Source of the DNA: Omphiscola glabra
Taxonomy: Eukaryota; Mollusca; Gastropoda; Lymnaeidae
Assembly (NCBI GenBank): GCA_964017045.1
Contig: OZ024795.1
Coordinates: forward strand, 55,963,350-56,027,349
Direction of reading: 5' to 3'
Length of the DNA stretch: 64,000 nt
The notes beneath the pieces are model-generated. The model was not told where the DNA came from. It was given only the letters and a program-made list of their open reading frames with translations, and made no database searches. A program made the translations under genes and the position numbers. This document shows, piece by piece, positions 46,106 through 57,473 of the stretch; position 1 is the first letter of the stretch, and each line of letters begins with the position of its first letter.

Positions 46106-47153
46106 TTTTTTTAGGCATTAGTCGTATCTTGCTTGCTACAAGAGAATGGTCCGTGTCACAGTCGGCACTGTGGTAACTGCGTGTGTGAAGTACACTGGCT
46201 AGCTCCACGCGCCTAGTGATGACGAGGTCTAGCTGGTGCCAGTGGGAGGAATGTGGGTGTCGCCATGACACTTTTTGGATTAGTTTACATTTGAAGAAGG
46301 TGTTGGTAACACAGAAACCATGGGAGCAGCACAACTCCAGAAGACGTCCGTTTTCATTAATCCTTCCTAATCCGTGATAACCAAGACATGAAGGCCAGGC
46401 TTCCTGATCAGCTCCTACCCTAGCATTAAAGTCTCCCAGAATGTACAATGCTTCGGTTTTGGGAACACATGATAATTCTTGGTCCAGGGCCTCATAGAAC
46501 TGATCTTTCTCACCTGGAGTCGAATGAAGAGTTGGAGCATACACACTGAATACATAAGCCTTGCCTGCAGATGACGACATCCGCAGTCGCAGAATCCTCT
46601 CCGATCCCAATGTAGGAGGTTCAATACAGGCCAATAATGTGTTTTTTACGGCAAATCCAACACCACGCCACCTAGGTTGATCTGCTGGATTCCCCTGCCA
46701 ATAGAATGTATAGCTGGCTTCTTTTATGGTACCTCTATCCGCTAGTCGGGTCTCTTGAAGGCACGCAATATCAATGTTTAGTCTGGCGAGTTCCTTATCA
46801 ATTACGGCAGTTTTCCTTGCGTTGTCACCCCTTTGAATGTCGGTTTCAAATCCTGGACACATCGTCCTTATATTCCATGTTGCAAAGCAAAGTGGTTGAG
46901 TCTTCCTTCTATTTACTTTCTTTGCCTTATAAAAAAACTCTGCTCCTCGTGAAGTTACGTCACCAGTACAGCTACTAGGCCTGGGCGGTGATTTATGGAG
47001 ATCAGCTGTTGCGCAATGCAGCAGATCCCCACTCTCCACGCAACCAATGGATCCAAGGGAATGACATTTGTCAATACAGCTTGGCACTGACTGCGTCGCA
47101 GGAGTTGACAAAATGACATTGTTATCGGCGTCAGATCGTCTTCGGGACTCCAT
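46098..47153 (-). CDS. LINE apurinic-like endonuclease domain (RTE-like)
   Basis: 351 codons open. About 85 N-terminal residues carry no recognised domain. The exonuclease-endonuclease-phosphatase fold then begins at CFATWNIRTM (about residue 89). CLQETRL carries the catalytic Glu (about 134), LGDFNARVG the Asp-x-Asn (about 241), and TDHSLV the terminal His (about 337). This domain nicks target DNA to prime reverse transcription. The frame ends because of one extra A in a run of seven at 46108-46114. Confidence 0.85.
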   Translation of the reverse strand: MESRRRSDADNNVILSTPATQSVPSCIDKCHSLGSIGCVESGDLLHCATADLHKSPPRPSSCTGDVTSRGAEFFYKAKKVNRRKTQPLCFATWNIRTMCPGFETDIQRGDNARKTAVIDKELARLNIDIACLQETRLADRGTIKEASYTFYWQGNPADQPRWRGVGFAVKNTLLACIEPPTLGSERILRLRMSSSAGKAYVFSVYAPTLHSTPGEKDQFYEALDQELSCVPKTEALYILGDFNARVGADQEAWPSCLGYHGLGRINENGRLLELCCSHGFCVTNTFFKCKLIQKVSWRHPHSSHWHQLDLVITRRVELASVLHTRSYHSADCDTDHSLVASKIRLMPKKIA

Positions 47154-47255
47154 CTCCGGATTTTACAGTTTGGGTTTACTCCCGTATTCTTACCAAAGCT
47201 TCCCGCATTCAATTTTAAGATTTATATCAGTAAATATTCATCAATTTCCCGATTT

Positions 47256-47318
47256 TTGAACAATTTCGGTATTCGTAAATTTGCATGTCAGCAATCTTGT
47301 TGCTAACTGGAAGATTTA
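47256..47318 (-). promoter_or_regulatory. Candidate LINE 5' module with YY1-like site, copy 1
   Basis: On the minus strand: GTTAGCAACAAGATTGCTGA, then a CATGCAAATTTACGAATACC block ending GAAATTGTTC. It is about 85 percent identical by eye to 62877-62945, which also lies just 5' of a LINE. The CAAGATTGC core is one base away from the YY1 core CAAGATGGC. Confidence 0.5.
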
Positions 47319-47329
47319 AGAAATATAGC

Positions 47330-48998
47330 TCAAATATCAAACAGAATGGCAATGTCGCCGAATCGCTCATCATTTTTTACAAATCGAACCGTCTCGTCAA
47401 AAGTCTGAATCAACCCACATTTCATTTGTTCAAGCACAAATCTTAAGTTACAAGACTGATCCTTAACTTTCGGCAGAATGACGTCATAGTGTTCCAGGAA
47501 TGACGTCATAGTTTTCCAGGAATGCCGCATGTCTAGAAACCAGTGATGCAAGTTCTTCTTGGCCCAAATTAAAATCTGACGTGTCGAGTAACGCTGATAT
47601 CTCAAAGGTTCGCCATTGCATAAACTCACTTTCAGGGAATCGAGAGTCCAGGTGCAAACATAAATATACAACAAATTTTAGGATGGAACTCGTGTTTATA
47701 TCCTCATATCCTCATCATTTGCACATTGTACAATTTTAAGAGTTTGAGGGTAAACAGGTCTGCAAATTTTATCAAACGTTACAGGTAGACACATCCGTTT
47801 TTTTAAAAACTGAAGCAGCTGTATTCTCACTTTCTTAAAATCCCAAAGCTATTCGCAAGGCAACAATATCATGTTATATGTACATTGCTAGGCGTGATGG
47901 CGCATTAGGTCTCATTACTATTGCAATGGTAGTGAATGGGTTAAAATAAAATAAAATATTTTAAAGTTTGGTACGAAAACTGACCTAACATGACCCATTC
48001 TTGTCCATTACTAAGCCAAGAACCCACTTCAGATATAGACATCTGCTGACCAAGCCAAGAGTTCACTTGAGACATCAGCTAACATGTATTATTCCATTTC
48101 CTTCTAGGAATAACTGTTAGAAGAAAAAACAAGAATGGATTCATTTTTAAAATGTGTTTATTGAAAATAATTTCTCTATTTGAAAAGTTGTTAAAATGTT
48201 TGATCAAGATAATTGGCAGTTAGTGCGGTGTTATTCTTACCAAATAATAATAAGAAATTAGGTTGGTTTTTTTCCTCAAAAATGTGTGACAAACAATTGT
48301 TCCCATAAAGTTGAGTCCATGATTTGGCCAAATAGATAACTTTTATTTCATTCAAGTTTTGAACAAAATATTCAGTTAAAAATAAGACCTCAAATCCCAT
48401 GATCAGAAATATAAAATTTTTAATGAATGAAAATAATAAATGAACAAATAATGTGTAAAAATTAATTTTCTGAAGCTTTTTAATTGTAGCATTAGAATAT
48501 AAATAGTTGATAATCTTTTATTTTGGCTAGATGTAAATTATAACCACCCCAAATTTACCAATTATTACTATTATTATTATTAGTACTTTTATGGATGGCA
48601 CCAAGCAGCATCGTTTATCGGTCAGAGGGGGGAATCAGTCAGGATAGTAGAGTTTAAAGAGATGTGTTTTTAGTGCAGTTTTGAAAGCTGTGATGGTTGG
48701 TATATGATGGATTTGTAGTAGAAGAGAATTCCATTGTTTGGGGGCACAGAAAGAGAAAGATCTTCACCATATGTTTTTGTGCAAGTATTGAGGACAGAAA
48801 GAATATGCGCGGCTGGGGAGGAGCAAAGCTGTTGAAGGGATTAATAGACAGAGAGAAGTTCGGTTAGATAGGAAGGGCATGAATTAGGTACTCCAAACCA
48901 ATTTTTCAAACTAAACCAATAACATTTTTGAGTGTTTAAGATGAAAGATCTAAGAATTCTAAGAATGTGGACATAAATTTATGACTTTATGACCATTA
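47330..48998. other. Intergenic, no gene recognised
   Basis: 47330-47674 has an antisense ORF of 114 codons without recognisable domains and a tandem GTTTTCCAGGAATGACGTCA-like doublet near 47480-47525. 48540-48900 holds ATT repeats and a purine-rich stretch with no clear identity. Confidence 0.4.
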
Positions 48999-49203
48999 TT
49001 AAGAAAGTTATGCTATTTTTAAAAAACTTTCTCGGGTTACCTTTTATGAAATGACAAAGACCCATATTCATGAGTCATTATCTTAAAATATATGTCACCT
49101 GCACTCATTTCCTTTACAATACTTACACAATACTATACAGAGAACAAACTCAATTTTTTTCAAGAGTATGGGAAATCAAACTTTTGTAATTTATTGATGT
49201 AAA

Positions 49204-51031
49204 GATGGCGTTTTGTAATATTTTCAAATTTTTCCAAGGGAGGCAAAAAATCACAAAAATTACCTATTTTTAAAAATTCACAAAAAATTATCTAATTTAC
49301 TCATAAACATCATTCATATATCAATTTAAAAGAGAATCAAAGATCTATACAAGTATGCATACAAGAACTACTTAAGATATGCAAAATAGTCAAGGGGTGG
49401 TAATTTATTTTACACATTTTTTCAAAATATATAAAAAATAATAAATAACATCCTATATGTTTCAAATCACTTAGGAAGTGAAGATAAGGTACAACACATA
49501 AAAGATAAAGAGAATCATAAATACCAAAGGGCACAACACAAAACAAGATAATATATATTTTACAACTCTTCGATTTAACATTAGGAAAAACACTCTGCGT
49601 AAAATAAATTCTTCCGTAGTAAAGTAAAAAAAAAGAAAAGCGCAAAATTGTCAGACTGGGTGGATATTATTAGTAAACATCACTAAAAAAATAAATAAAT
49701 GTACATATTAATATTAATTTCATTCTGAAAATGAATTGTGAGTAAATTAGATAAATGGATGATATCACCACTTTATTTTAAGTTATTAGATTTAGCAATG
49801 AGCTTCTGTAGAAGAGAGAAATAATATAAACTAAATGCAACGATTCAAAAAGTAATTCAATGGTCTCTTTGTAGATGCTAAAAAACTAAATTTGTAAAAA
49901 TCAATAACAAAGACATTTGGTACTACATCTGACTGTACTGTTGACACTAAAGGTAGAAAGTTGATAGCTCTCTTTGCTACTCCAAAAGAAGATAGAGTGG
50001 AACTCATGAAATCCATTTCTAAAGTTTGGCCCAGGAAAACTGTTGTGTCCGTAAACTTTATGGTCATTCAATTCCCCTAGAACTTCAACTATGGGTTTGA
50101 CTTTAAATCCTTCTTTAATTTGAGCAAACCAGGATTCCAGCTAAAATAGGAAATTAAAAAGGAAATGCATGAACACAATCACTAGATAGTTTTGAACAAG
50201 GATTCAAGGATACTATTACTTTAAAATTAAATATAACTTGAAATTCATTTCAACAAAACTCACGACCAACAACTCACAAAACTACCCCATCCCCCACCAC
50301 CACCAAACATTCACACCTCTAAATCTAGTTCACAACAGTAAGTAGGCCTACCTGCTCTCATGATTTGTCTACTCGTTGGTTTCTTTTAATGTGTACAACT
50401 GAAGCAACAGTTTGTTGTCTATAATCAGATGGGGCAAAGGTCTTCTTCCTTTTACACTAGCCAGGAATGTTTTTGTAAGGCATCATAATCATACTGTTCA
50501 CCAGCTGTAGAAAATAGAGTATAAGTATAATGCACACAGTTTACAATTACCTTAATTACAAAAAAAATTTACAAGTTGTAACATTTTGAAATAGTTTTAT
50601 TTCTTCAAATTTCAATTTATTTAAACATTACTGGTGTGGACAAGACATGAAATTATAGATATATATATAACAAATAAACTTAAAATTTTAAACTATACCA
50701 ATTAAAGTTAATTATAATAAGCAATCTTCATTAATTACGCTTAAAGCACCACCACTCAACTTTTCAGTTAGAAATTGTTTACCTTACCAACGCAAAGCTA
50801 TGTCACGTGACCCTTTTTTAAACTTAAATTACACGTAGTAACACAATATTTTTCAAAAAAATATTTTAAAATAATAATAATTTGAAGTATCATCTAAAAC
50901 TTTATGTATTCTTTTGTTTGATAAAATAACGGGGAAAAAATAGATTCAAATTTAAAGATGGGTGGGGTAAATTTACTTCATGATGCTGAATGGCCGTAAA
51001 ATTCGCGAAGTCGAGGTGCACACAAAAATCA
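49204..51031. mobile_element. Insertion of 1,828 bp of unknown type
   Basis: Present in one of two otherwise matching segments and flanked by a 5-bp direct repeat. No TIR or LTR is evident. The minus strand has exon-like pieces: an acceptor TTCTACAG before CTGGTGAACAG at about 50510, with frames including VKGRRPLPHLIIDN, and an acceptor TATTTTAG before 50143 with SWFAQIKEGFKVKPIVEVLG. These frames do not join cleanly and the protein is not recognised. It could be a transposon, or the 33-kb copy could have deleted between the two GTAAA sites. Confidence 0.45.
49831..50067 (-). CDS. Unrecognised ORF within the 1.8-kb insertion
   Basis: 78 codons starting MTIKFTDTTVFLGQTLEMDF, moderately hydrophobic, no domain recognised. 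It overlaps the alternative frame mentioned for the insertion. It could be an exon, a decayed transposase piece or noise. Confidence 0.15.
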   Translation of the reverse strand: MTIKFTDTTVFLGQTLEMDFMSSTLSSFGVAKRAINFLPLVSTVQSDVVPNVFVIDFYKFSFLASTKRPLNYFLNRCI

Positions 51032-51716
51032 GTAAAATATTATTAATATTTCAAACATACATGCAAAAAGCATATAAACGGAACTTTTACATACCTGCTA
51101 AGCATAGAAGATCCGATAAAGCATCATTTTCTGTCCCGAATGTCGAATGAGTCGGCCATTTTCTCGGCTTCAGTCCATGCCGCGAAAGTTCGGTAAATTA
51201 AACATTTTGAGGCTCTGTATGGGGAATAGGTGCGGTCTCGCAAGACTTCATATTTTAGCATTGTTTTCGCATTTTTGTGTAAAAATGGACCAGCAATCTG
51301 CTCATGTAATTTTAAACGCTGAATTTGTCTTAAATCCTATAGAAATCTGATCATTTCTCCGATAATTATCATTTTTTTACATTTCTATTGTATTAAATAC
51401 AACTTAATAAATACTAGGTGAAAGGTTATCCACTGCTGCATGCGATAGGCACAATTCTGAGGTCATTCTATAAATAGAAAAAAGCTCAACGCGATCGAAA
51501 CAGAGAAGGGGGGGGGGGTAAAAAACGATCTTTTAAAATGCCGCTAAAACTCGATGCGGTGATGTTTTTCTAACTACAAAAAAGTTTATTTTACTAACAC
51601 CAATAGAAAAACAAACACCATATTATTTAAGTGCTTGAATCGATCTTTTAAATGGTATAATTTTTATTAGTATGCATGTTGCAATTGTAAGAAAATATTT
51701 TAATGGAAGTTGTGTA

Positions 51717-52970
51717 AAATGTCCAAAAAACACGGCTTCTCAGCGGTTTGGAGTACCTACATGAAGGGAGCCAATGAAGTGAATGAAATAGTGGTGTGAC
51801 GTGATCAAGTTTTTTGCCTTTAGAATACCCAACCAATCAAAGCCTGCCATGGTTCAATGATTAGTAAAAAATAAAATCATCCATACCACTTACCATAATG
51901 GTTAACTTGACATGAGGGTAAACTTGACAAATGTAGACAAAACTCCACTTGGACTCATTTTCTGTGTCGACATCTTCACATCAATATCAACTTCCTTCAG
52001 TATGACACTGTATCCCTGTAGAGACCACCCAAAAATAATACATATATTTACACAAATAAAATTGAAAGACGATAAAGGATTTTACAGTGCACAATGTTTT
52101 AGCACTACATCTTTATTATGTTTTTAAACTATAGAATTTTCTAAATTGCTTTTATTTTGACACAATAACTTTTGCAGTAATAAAGACACCAGACCAATAT
52201 TTTGTGTGCAAAGAAGAAAATAAAGAACACCTACTGATTTTCTTATAATTCAAAGTGAATATGTTAGCCATGCATTACTTTGTACTGGATGGCTTGCCAT
52301 TTACAAGGGTTGAGTGTTAATTTACTCATTAATAGTTTGACTTTATTGTCTTGATTTCAGAGGTGAAACTAAGCTTGAGCAAAAAGTAGACTCCATGAGC
52401 TCCCAACGGAAATTATTCGGTTTATGAAGTTGGAAGGAGGAGGGGTGCCAAAGCCATTATAAATAATGCCTGATTTCGGCACTGACACCATCAGTGATAA
52501 TCCAATTTTCACCATAATCATAAACCAAATAAAAGTAATTAGCAAACAATTTTTTTTTTACTGCTTCTATTCAAAATGCAAAAAAAAACCCCAACTAATT
52601 TAAAAATTTTAAAGGCAGAAACAAATTAGGCCAGCAATTAAAATTTATATTCTGAGTCTTCCACACCACATGGGGCGATTTCACCCCTGCCCCTATTTAG
52701 GAACCATTGTTCTATGCAGTTATTCATTGGGGGGGGGGGGGTGCTTTTTGTAATTGTAAGGGTTTGTAAAAGACAGTAGTGGACAGATTTGTTCTATGAG
52801 GGGGCGGGGTGTAGACGTTTGGGTAATTTCACACTATTAGTGCCGCGATGTCTCACACTGCCGACATCTTGGTTGCCGCGGCCCTTAAAATTAAGAATAA
52901 AACGTTAGGTTAATGCTAATTTATGGGGCTATGACGTTATTTGCGTGTTTTCTTATGTTGCTGATGACTT
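51717..52970. other. Intergenic, no gene recognised
   Basis: AT-rich, with a G run near 52729-52740. No coding signal that I can support. Confidence 0.4.
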
Positions 52971-52971
52971 T

Positions 52972-53182
52972 AGGGTTCAGGTTAGGTTTAGGGATACATT
53001 TAGGGTTCAGGTTAGGTTTAGGGATAGATTTAGGGTTCAGGTTAGGTTTAGGGATACATTTTTTAGGAATTTTTTTAATTATTTGTAAACGTTTTATTCT
53101 TAACTTTACGGGTCAACCAAGATGGCGGCCATGGTAAATAATAATGAAAACCTTTCCTAAATGTTTCCCTAAACCTAACCTG
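52972..53182. repeat. Dispersed repeat with 30-bp TTAGGG-like tandem units
   Basis: Three units of AGGGTTCAGGTTAGGTTTAG plus GGATACATTT (52972-53062), then ACGTTTTATTCTTAA and CAAGATGGCGGCCATGG, then an inverted AAATGTTTCCCTAAACCTAA near 53160-53182. It shares internal motifs with the MITE at 14775-14930. Confidence 0.75.
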
Positions 53183-53981
53183 GTGGAGTGTGACACAGTG
53201 AAGTCATTAATTTTTTATGGATGGCCCATACTCTTGGTCATGACATAGCACAACTGGAACGTGCTTTTTTTCATAACCCACGTTTAAGTGGTAAATAACC
53301 AAAAATTATATGATAAAGGCGAAGTAATCTTTTAACTAAGAGGACTAACACTTGGTACTAGATTTAGGTTGGGCAGCTGGGACACGATGGGATGCCGCTA
53401 ATTTCAATTTTAAGGCAGGGGGATTAATTGAAGCATTATTTCTAAAGAAATGGTAAAAAAGTAGCTGTAGGACCGCTCACCCTAATTCTATCACGAAAAT
53501 GACGTCATGGCCACACAGCAACATATCAGCCGTTTATTGTTTTCCAATAACTTTGTCATGTATTTACGGTGGCTTTAAAGGGATTTTAAATATAAATTAT
53601 GTGCATGTATCTAAAAAAAATCGATGAGTTTGTTTTTATTTTATTTAGCGGATGTGTGGCCAGATTTTTTCCCATTTTCCCATGCTCAGATCAAAAGCAA
53701 TAAACACGGTTAAGGTAAAGTAAAAATAATAGTAATAGATAATTAAGTAAGATTCAGAGGCGTGAGCTTCAAACCTTCACCCCCTACACATACTGGTACT
53801 CGAATAAATATTTGTACTGGGAACAAGGTACTTAAAAAAACAACGTTTGTAATGCTATACTTCCAGTGTTTCTTCTCTTTTCTAATAGATTTCCAACGTT
53901 GTAAATTTGTATATTGATTAACAATCTTTTGCCGATGGTAATAATATACTGACACAGTTACTCGGCATTGTGTAACTAGTG
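53183..53981. other. Intergenic, no gene recognised
   Basis: No feature identified beyond AT-rich sequence. Confidence 0.4.
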
Positions 53982-54836
53982 CGTTTGGAATATACGGATG
54001 GTCCCTTGATTGGAATATACGGATGGTCCCTTGATTGGAATATACGGATGGTCCCTTGATTGGAATATAGGGATGGTCCCTTGATTGGAATATATGGATG
54101 GTCCCTTGATTGGAATATATGGATGGTCCCTTGATTGGAATATATGGATGGTCCCTTGATTGGAATAAACGGATGGTCTCTTGATTGGAATACACGGATG
54201 GTCCCTTGATTGTAATATATGGATGGTCCCTTGATTGGAATATACGGATGGTCCCTTGATTGGAATGTACGGATGGTCTCTTGATTGGAATGTACGAATT
54301 GTCCCTTGATGGGAATATACGGATGGTCCCTTGATTGGAATATACGGATGGTCCCTTGATTGGAATGTACGGATGGTCTCTTGATTGGAATATACGGATG
54401 ATCCCTTGATTGGAATATACGGATGGTCCCTTGATTGGAATACACGGATGGTCCCTTGATTGGAATACACGGATGGTCCCTTGATTGGAATACACGGATG
54501 GTCCCTTGATTGGAATACACGGATGGTCCCTTGATTGGAATACACGGATGGTCCCTTGATTGGAATACACGGATGGTCCCTTTATTGGAATACACGGATG
54601 GTCCCTTGATTGGAATACATGGATGGTCCCTTGATTGGAATACACAGATGGTCCCTTGATTGAAATACACGGATGGTCCCTTGATTGGAATACACGGATG
54701 GTCCCTTGATTGGAATACACGGATGGTCCCTTGATTGGAATATACAGATGGTCCCTTGATTGGAATACACGGATGGTCCCTTGATTGGAATACACGGATG
54801 GTCCCTTGATTGGAATACACGGATGGTCCCTTGATA
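53982..54836 (+). repeat. 25-bp minisatellite, about 34 copies
   Basis: The unit is TTGATTGGAATACACGGATG plus GTCCC. Left-hand units mostly have TATACGG or TATATGG, right-hand units TACACGG, so variants are spatially clustered. A 75-bp register (three units) keeps all three minus-strand frames open for up to 350 codons; none is a plausible gene. Confidence 0.96.
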
Positions 54837-55457
54837 CCTGGAAGGAGGGGACGCAAGAACGTCAATTCAGGTTTTTTCAACAACAAAAAAAAAAAGGGGG
54901 GGGGGGGGTCAAAACCAAAACGTGACCGGCAAATTTAAGTGGGGGGGGGGGAGCATATGCCAAAATGACTCACTGTTTTGGGGGGGGGGGATTAGAAATC
55001 GATTTACGACCAATGCAGTAAATGCTTCCCAGACAATGGACTACGATTAGTCACTTCCTTGTTTTGTCACGTGATACGTACCAGCCATTAGTAGGCTTTC
55101 TGCTACACATAACAACACATAACAACAGATAAACAGCTGATCAGCCATTGCCATTATCATTAATTCTAAAGCAAAATGTTTGTCTCCATCAGCGCTTCCC
55201 CAGTGTTTATTAAAATTTTACTTTTCAAAATATTCTTGAATACACGCGTTTCTTTAAATGATATTCAATAAATGTGACAATAATTATAATTCAGTTATGA
55301 TTAAAGGAAGAAAGTTGTTTGAAGAAAAATTTGTGAGCGACTAGTGTGTTGCAGACAGCCTACCGGAAGTATTACTTGTTTTTACACGTATCAAGTGACA
55401 AAACAATCGACTAATCGTAGTCCATTGAACGCACTGACAAGTGAACGCACATTAGAC
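54837..55457. other. Spacer with G runs and an inverted repeat
   Basis: Three G runs of 10-12 lie at 54894-54990. An inverted repeat of about 45 bp occupies 55034-55079 and 55385-55427 (CAATGGACTACGATTAGTC and its complement), enclosing about 305 bp of AT-rich sequence; possibly a MITE. Confidence 0.6.
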
Positions 55458-55690
55458 CAGTGACCACAGATACAAGTGACCACAGATACAAATGACCACA
55501 GATACAAGTGACCACAGGTACAAGTGACCACAGGTACAAGTGACCACAGGTACAAGTGACCACAGGTACAAATGACCACATGTACAAGTGACCACAGGTA
55601 CAAGTGACGACAGGTACAAATGACCACAGGTACAAATGACCACAGGTACAAATGACCACAGGTACAAATGACCACAGGTACAAGTGAGCA
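55458..55690 (+). repeat. 16-bp tandem repeat, about 14 copies
   Basis: The unit is TGACCACAGGTACAAG, with AGATACAAG variants at the left and AAATGACC variants at the right. Confidence 0.95.
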
Positions 55691-56066
55691 CATAGACCAT
55701 TAAACGTACGCACAAATTGGACTAACGACAAAGTTCAATCTCACGTCTGCCTGTTCTGGGGATGCACACAGCACTGTGCAGACCGGTTTACGGGAGAACA
55801 TATTATTTATCTTTGAACTCATCATACGTTATTCGTTGTTTTGTTTTTTTTGGCACGAGAAATAGGGCACCAACCTTGACCTCTAGTCACATTGGTGATC
55901 GCTCGAAAATGTGGCTAATTCCCAAACTCGTTCCAACTTGTCTCAGCCTGACTTTGGGGGCATCCCACAGCCGCCCACATTCACCGGAGTCAACTCCTGA
56001 GCATGCCGACCAAAAATCCAGAAAACAGTAAATTTCAGGAAAAGGTTGTCTAACAGCTTCCGCCTA

Positions 56067-56300
56067 ACATGGTGGGTCTGTCCCACAGGGTGGGTCTGTC
56101 TCACAGGGTGGGTCTGTCTCACAGGGTGGGTCTGTCTTACAGGGTGGGTCTGTCTCACAGGGTGGGTCTGTCTCACACGGTGGGTCTGTCTCACAGGGTG
56201 GGTCTGTCTCACACGGTGGGTCTGTCTCACAGGGTGGGTCTGTCTCACACGGTGGGTCTGTCTCCCAGGGTGGGTCTGCCTCACATGGTGGGTCTGTCTC
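56067..56300 (+). repeat. 18-bp tandem repeat, 13 copies
   Basis: The unit is GGGTGGGTCTGTCTCACA, with occasional CACGG and CCAGG variants. Open in all frames on both strands. Confidence 0.95.
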
Positions 56301-56439
56301 ATCATTGTGAGTTTAAATGCAAATTAAAATGTTTTTAGGCCGATCGGTCGGCTCCCCAGTTGTTTGTGGGTTCAGTCGTCTATATTCAATTTTCTGAATG
56401 TTGACTTGTCCGTTGGTTCACTTGTCCTGTATTAGGATG

Positions 56440-56570
56440 TCTTATAGTGATTTGTCGTGGGTTTATTTGTCCTGTATTAGGATGTCTTATAGTGATTTGT
56501 CGTGGGTTTATTTGTCAAGAATTAGGATGTCTTAAGGTGATTTGTCGTGGGTTTATTTGTCCTGCATTCA
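56440..56570 (+). repeat. 45-bp tandem repeat, about 3 copies
   Basis: The unit contains GTGATTTGTCGTGGGTTTAT, TTGTCCTGTATTAGGATGTC and TTATA. Confidence 0.9.
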
Positions 56571-56667
56571 TTTGTTCGGTCACTACAGCGGACTCACACC
56601 ATAAAGGTTATGCAGTATTAACTATAATAAATCTGCCAACTAGAGGTATCGATACCATAGTAAGCCG

Positions 56668-57430
56668 ATACACGTGGAAGTCGCTGTCACTGTGTCACTG
56701 GCCACGTGGAAGTCGCTGTCACTGGCCACGTGGAAGTCGCTGTCACTGTGTCACTTGCCACGTGGAAGTCGCTGTCACTGTGTCACTGGCCACGTGGAAG
56801 TCGCTGTCACTGTGTCACTGGCCACGTGGAAGTCGCTGTCACTGTGTCACTGGCCACGTGGAAGTCGCTGTCACTGTGTCACTGGCCACGTGTCAGTCAC
56901 TGTGTCACTGGCCACGTGGAAGTCGCTGTGTCACTGTGTCACTGGCCACGTGTCAGTCACTGTGTCACTGGCCACGTGTCAGTCACTGTGTCACTGGCCA
57001 CGTGTCAGTCACTGTGTCACTGGCCACGTGTCAGTCGCTGTGTCACTGGCCACGTGTCAGTCGCTGTGTCACTGTGTCACTGGCCACGTGTCAGTCGCTG
57101 TGTCACTGTGTCACTGGCCACGTGTCAGTCACTGTGTCACTGGCCACGCCTTCCTAAACAGAAACATGGCGATGCCGTCACTGTGTCACTGGCCACGTGT
57201 CAGTCACTGTGTCACTATGTCACTGGCCACGTGTCAGTCACTGTGTCACTGGCCGCGTGTCAGTCACTGTGTCACTGGCCACGTGTCAGTCACTGTGTCA
57301 CTGGCCACGTGTCAGTCACTGTGTCATTGTGTCACTGGCCACGTGTCAGTCACTGTGTCACTGGCCGCGTGTCAGTCACTGTGTCACTGGCCACGTGTCA
57401 GTCACTGTGTCACTGGCCACGCCTTCCTAA
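56668..57430 (+). repeat. Minisatellite of E-box (CACGTG) units, 26/32 bp
   Basis: Two unit types, CACTGGCCACGTGGAAGTCG + CTGTCACTGTGT (32 bp) at the left and GCCACGTGTCAGTCACTGTG + TCACTG (26 bp) to the right. I count 22 exact CACGTG palindromes between 56671 and 57397, with two decayed to CGCGTG. The phrase CCTTCCTAAACAGAAACATG follows the unit at 57147 and again at 57420, marking a higher-order period of about 273 bp. Whether any factor binds is unknown. Confidence 0.95.
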
Positions 57431-57473
57431 ACAGAAACATGGCGATGCCGTGGAGACACGTTGCTTCCAATAT

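Larger units (their letters stand above)
43739..47318 (-). mobile_element. Nearly full-length RTE-like LINE
   Basis: A single minus-strand ORF is broken into pieces: endonuclease, linker, reverse transcriptase and C-terminal region, in the order of RTE-type elements. As read, frameshifts lie in A runs near 46100 and 45770 and near 44830. In-frame stops lie at 45577-45579 (TAA) and near 44205 (TGA). The 5' region includes a module at 47256-47318 shared with the CR1-like LINE. This copy is inactive unless the homopolymer shifts are assembly errors. Confidence 0.85.
49002..51716. repeat. Duplicated segment, second copy with 1.8-kb insertion
   Basis: 49002-49203 and 51032-51716 correspond to one continuous segment at 32948-33855. 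Between them is 49204-51031, bordered by GTAAA at both ends (49199-49203 and 51032-51036), consistent with a 5-bp target duplication. Confidence 0.85.

Noticed and set aside
47330..47674. 114-codon minus-strand ORF as a gene
   Set aside because: No domain, no homology recognised and no splice context; likely chance.
52972..53062. Interstitial telomere
   Set aside because: TTAGGG-like strings occur only once or twice per 30-bp unit and are not in hexamer register; the unit belongs to a dispersed repeat.
53743..54886. 350- and 322-codon minus-strand ORFs
   Set aside because: Three frames of the 25-bp satellite read the same periodic peptide; not a gene.
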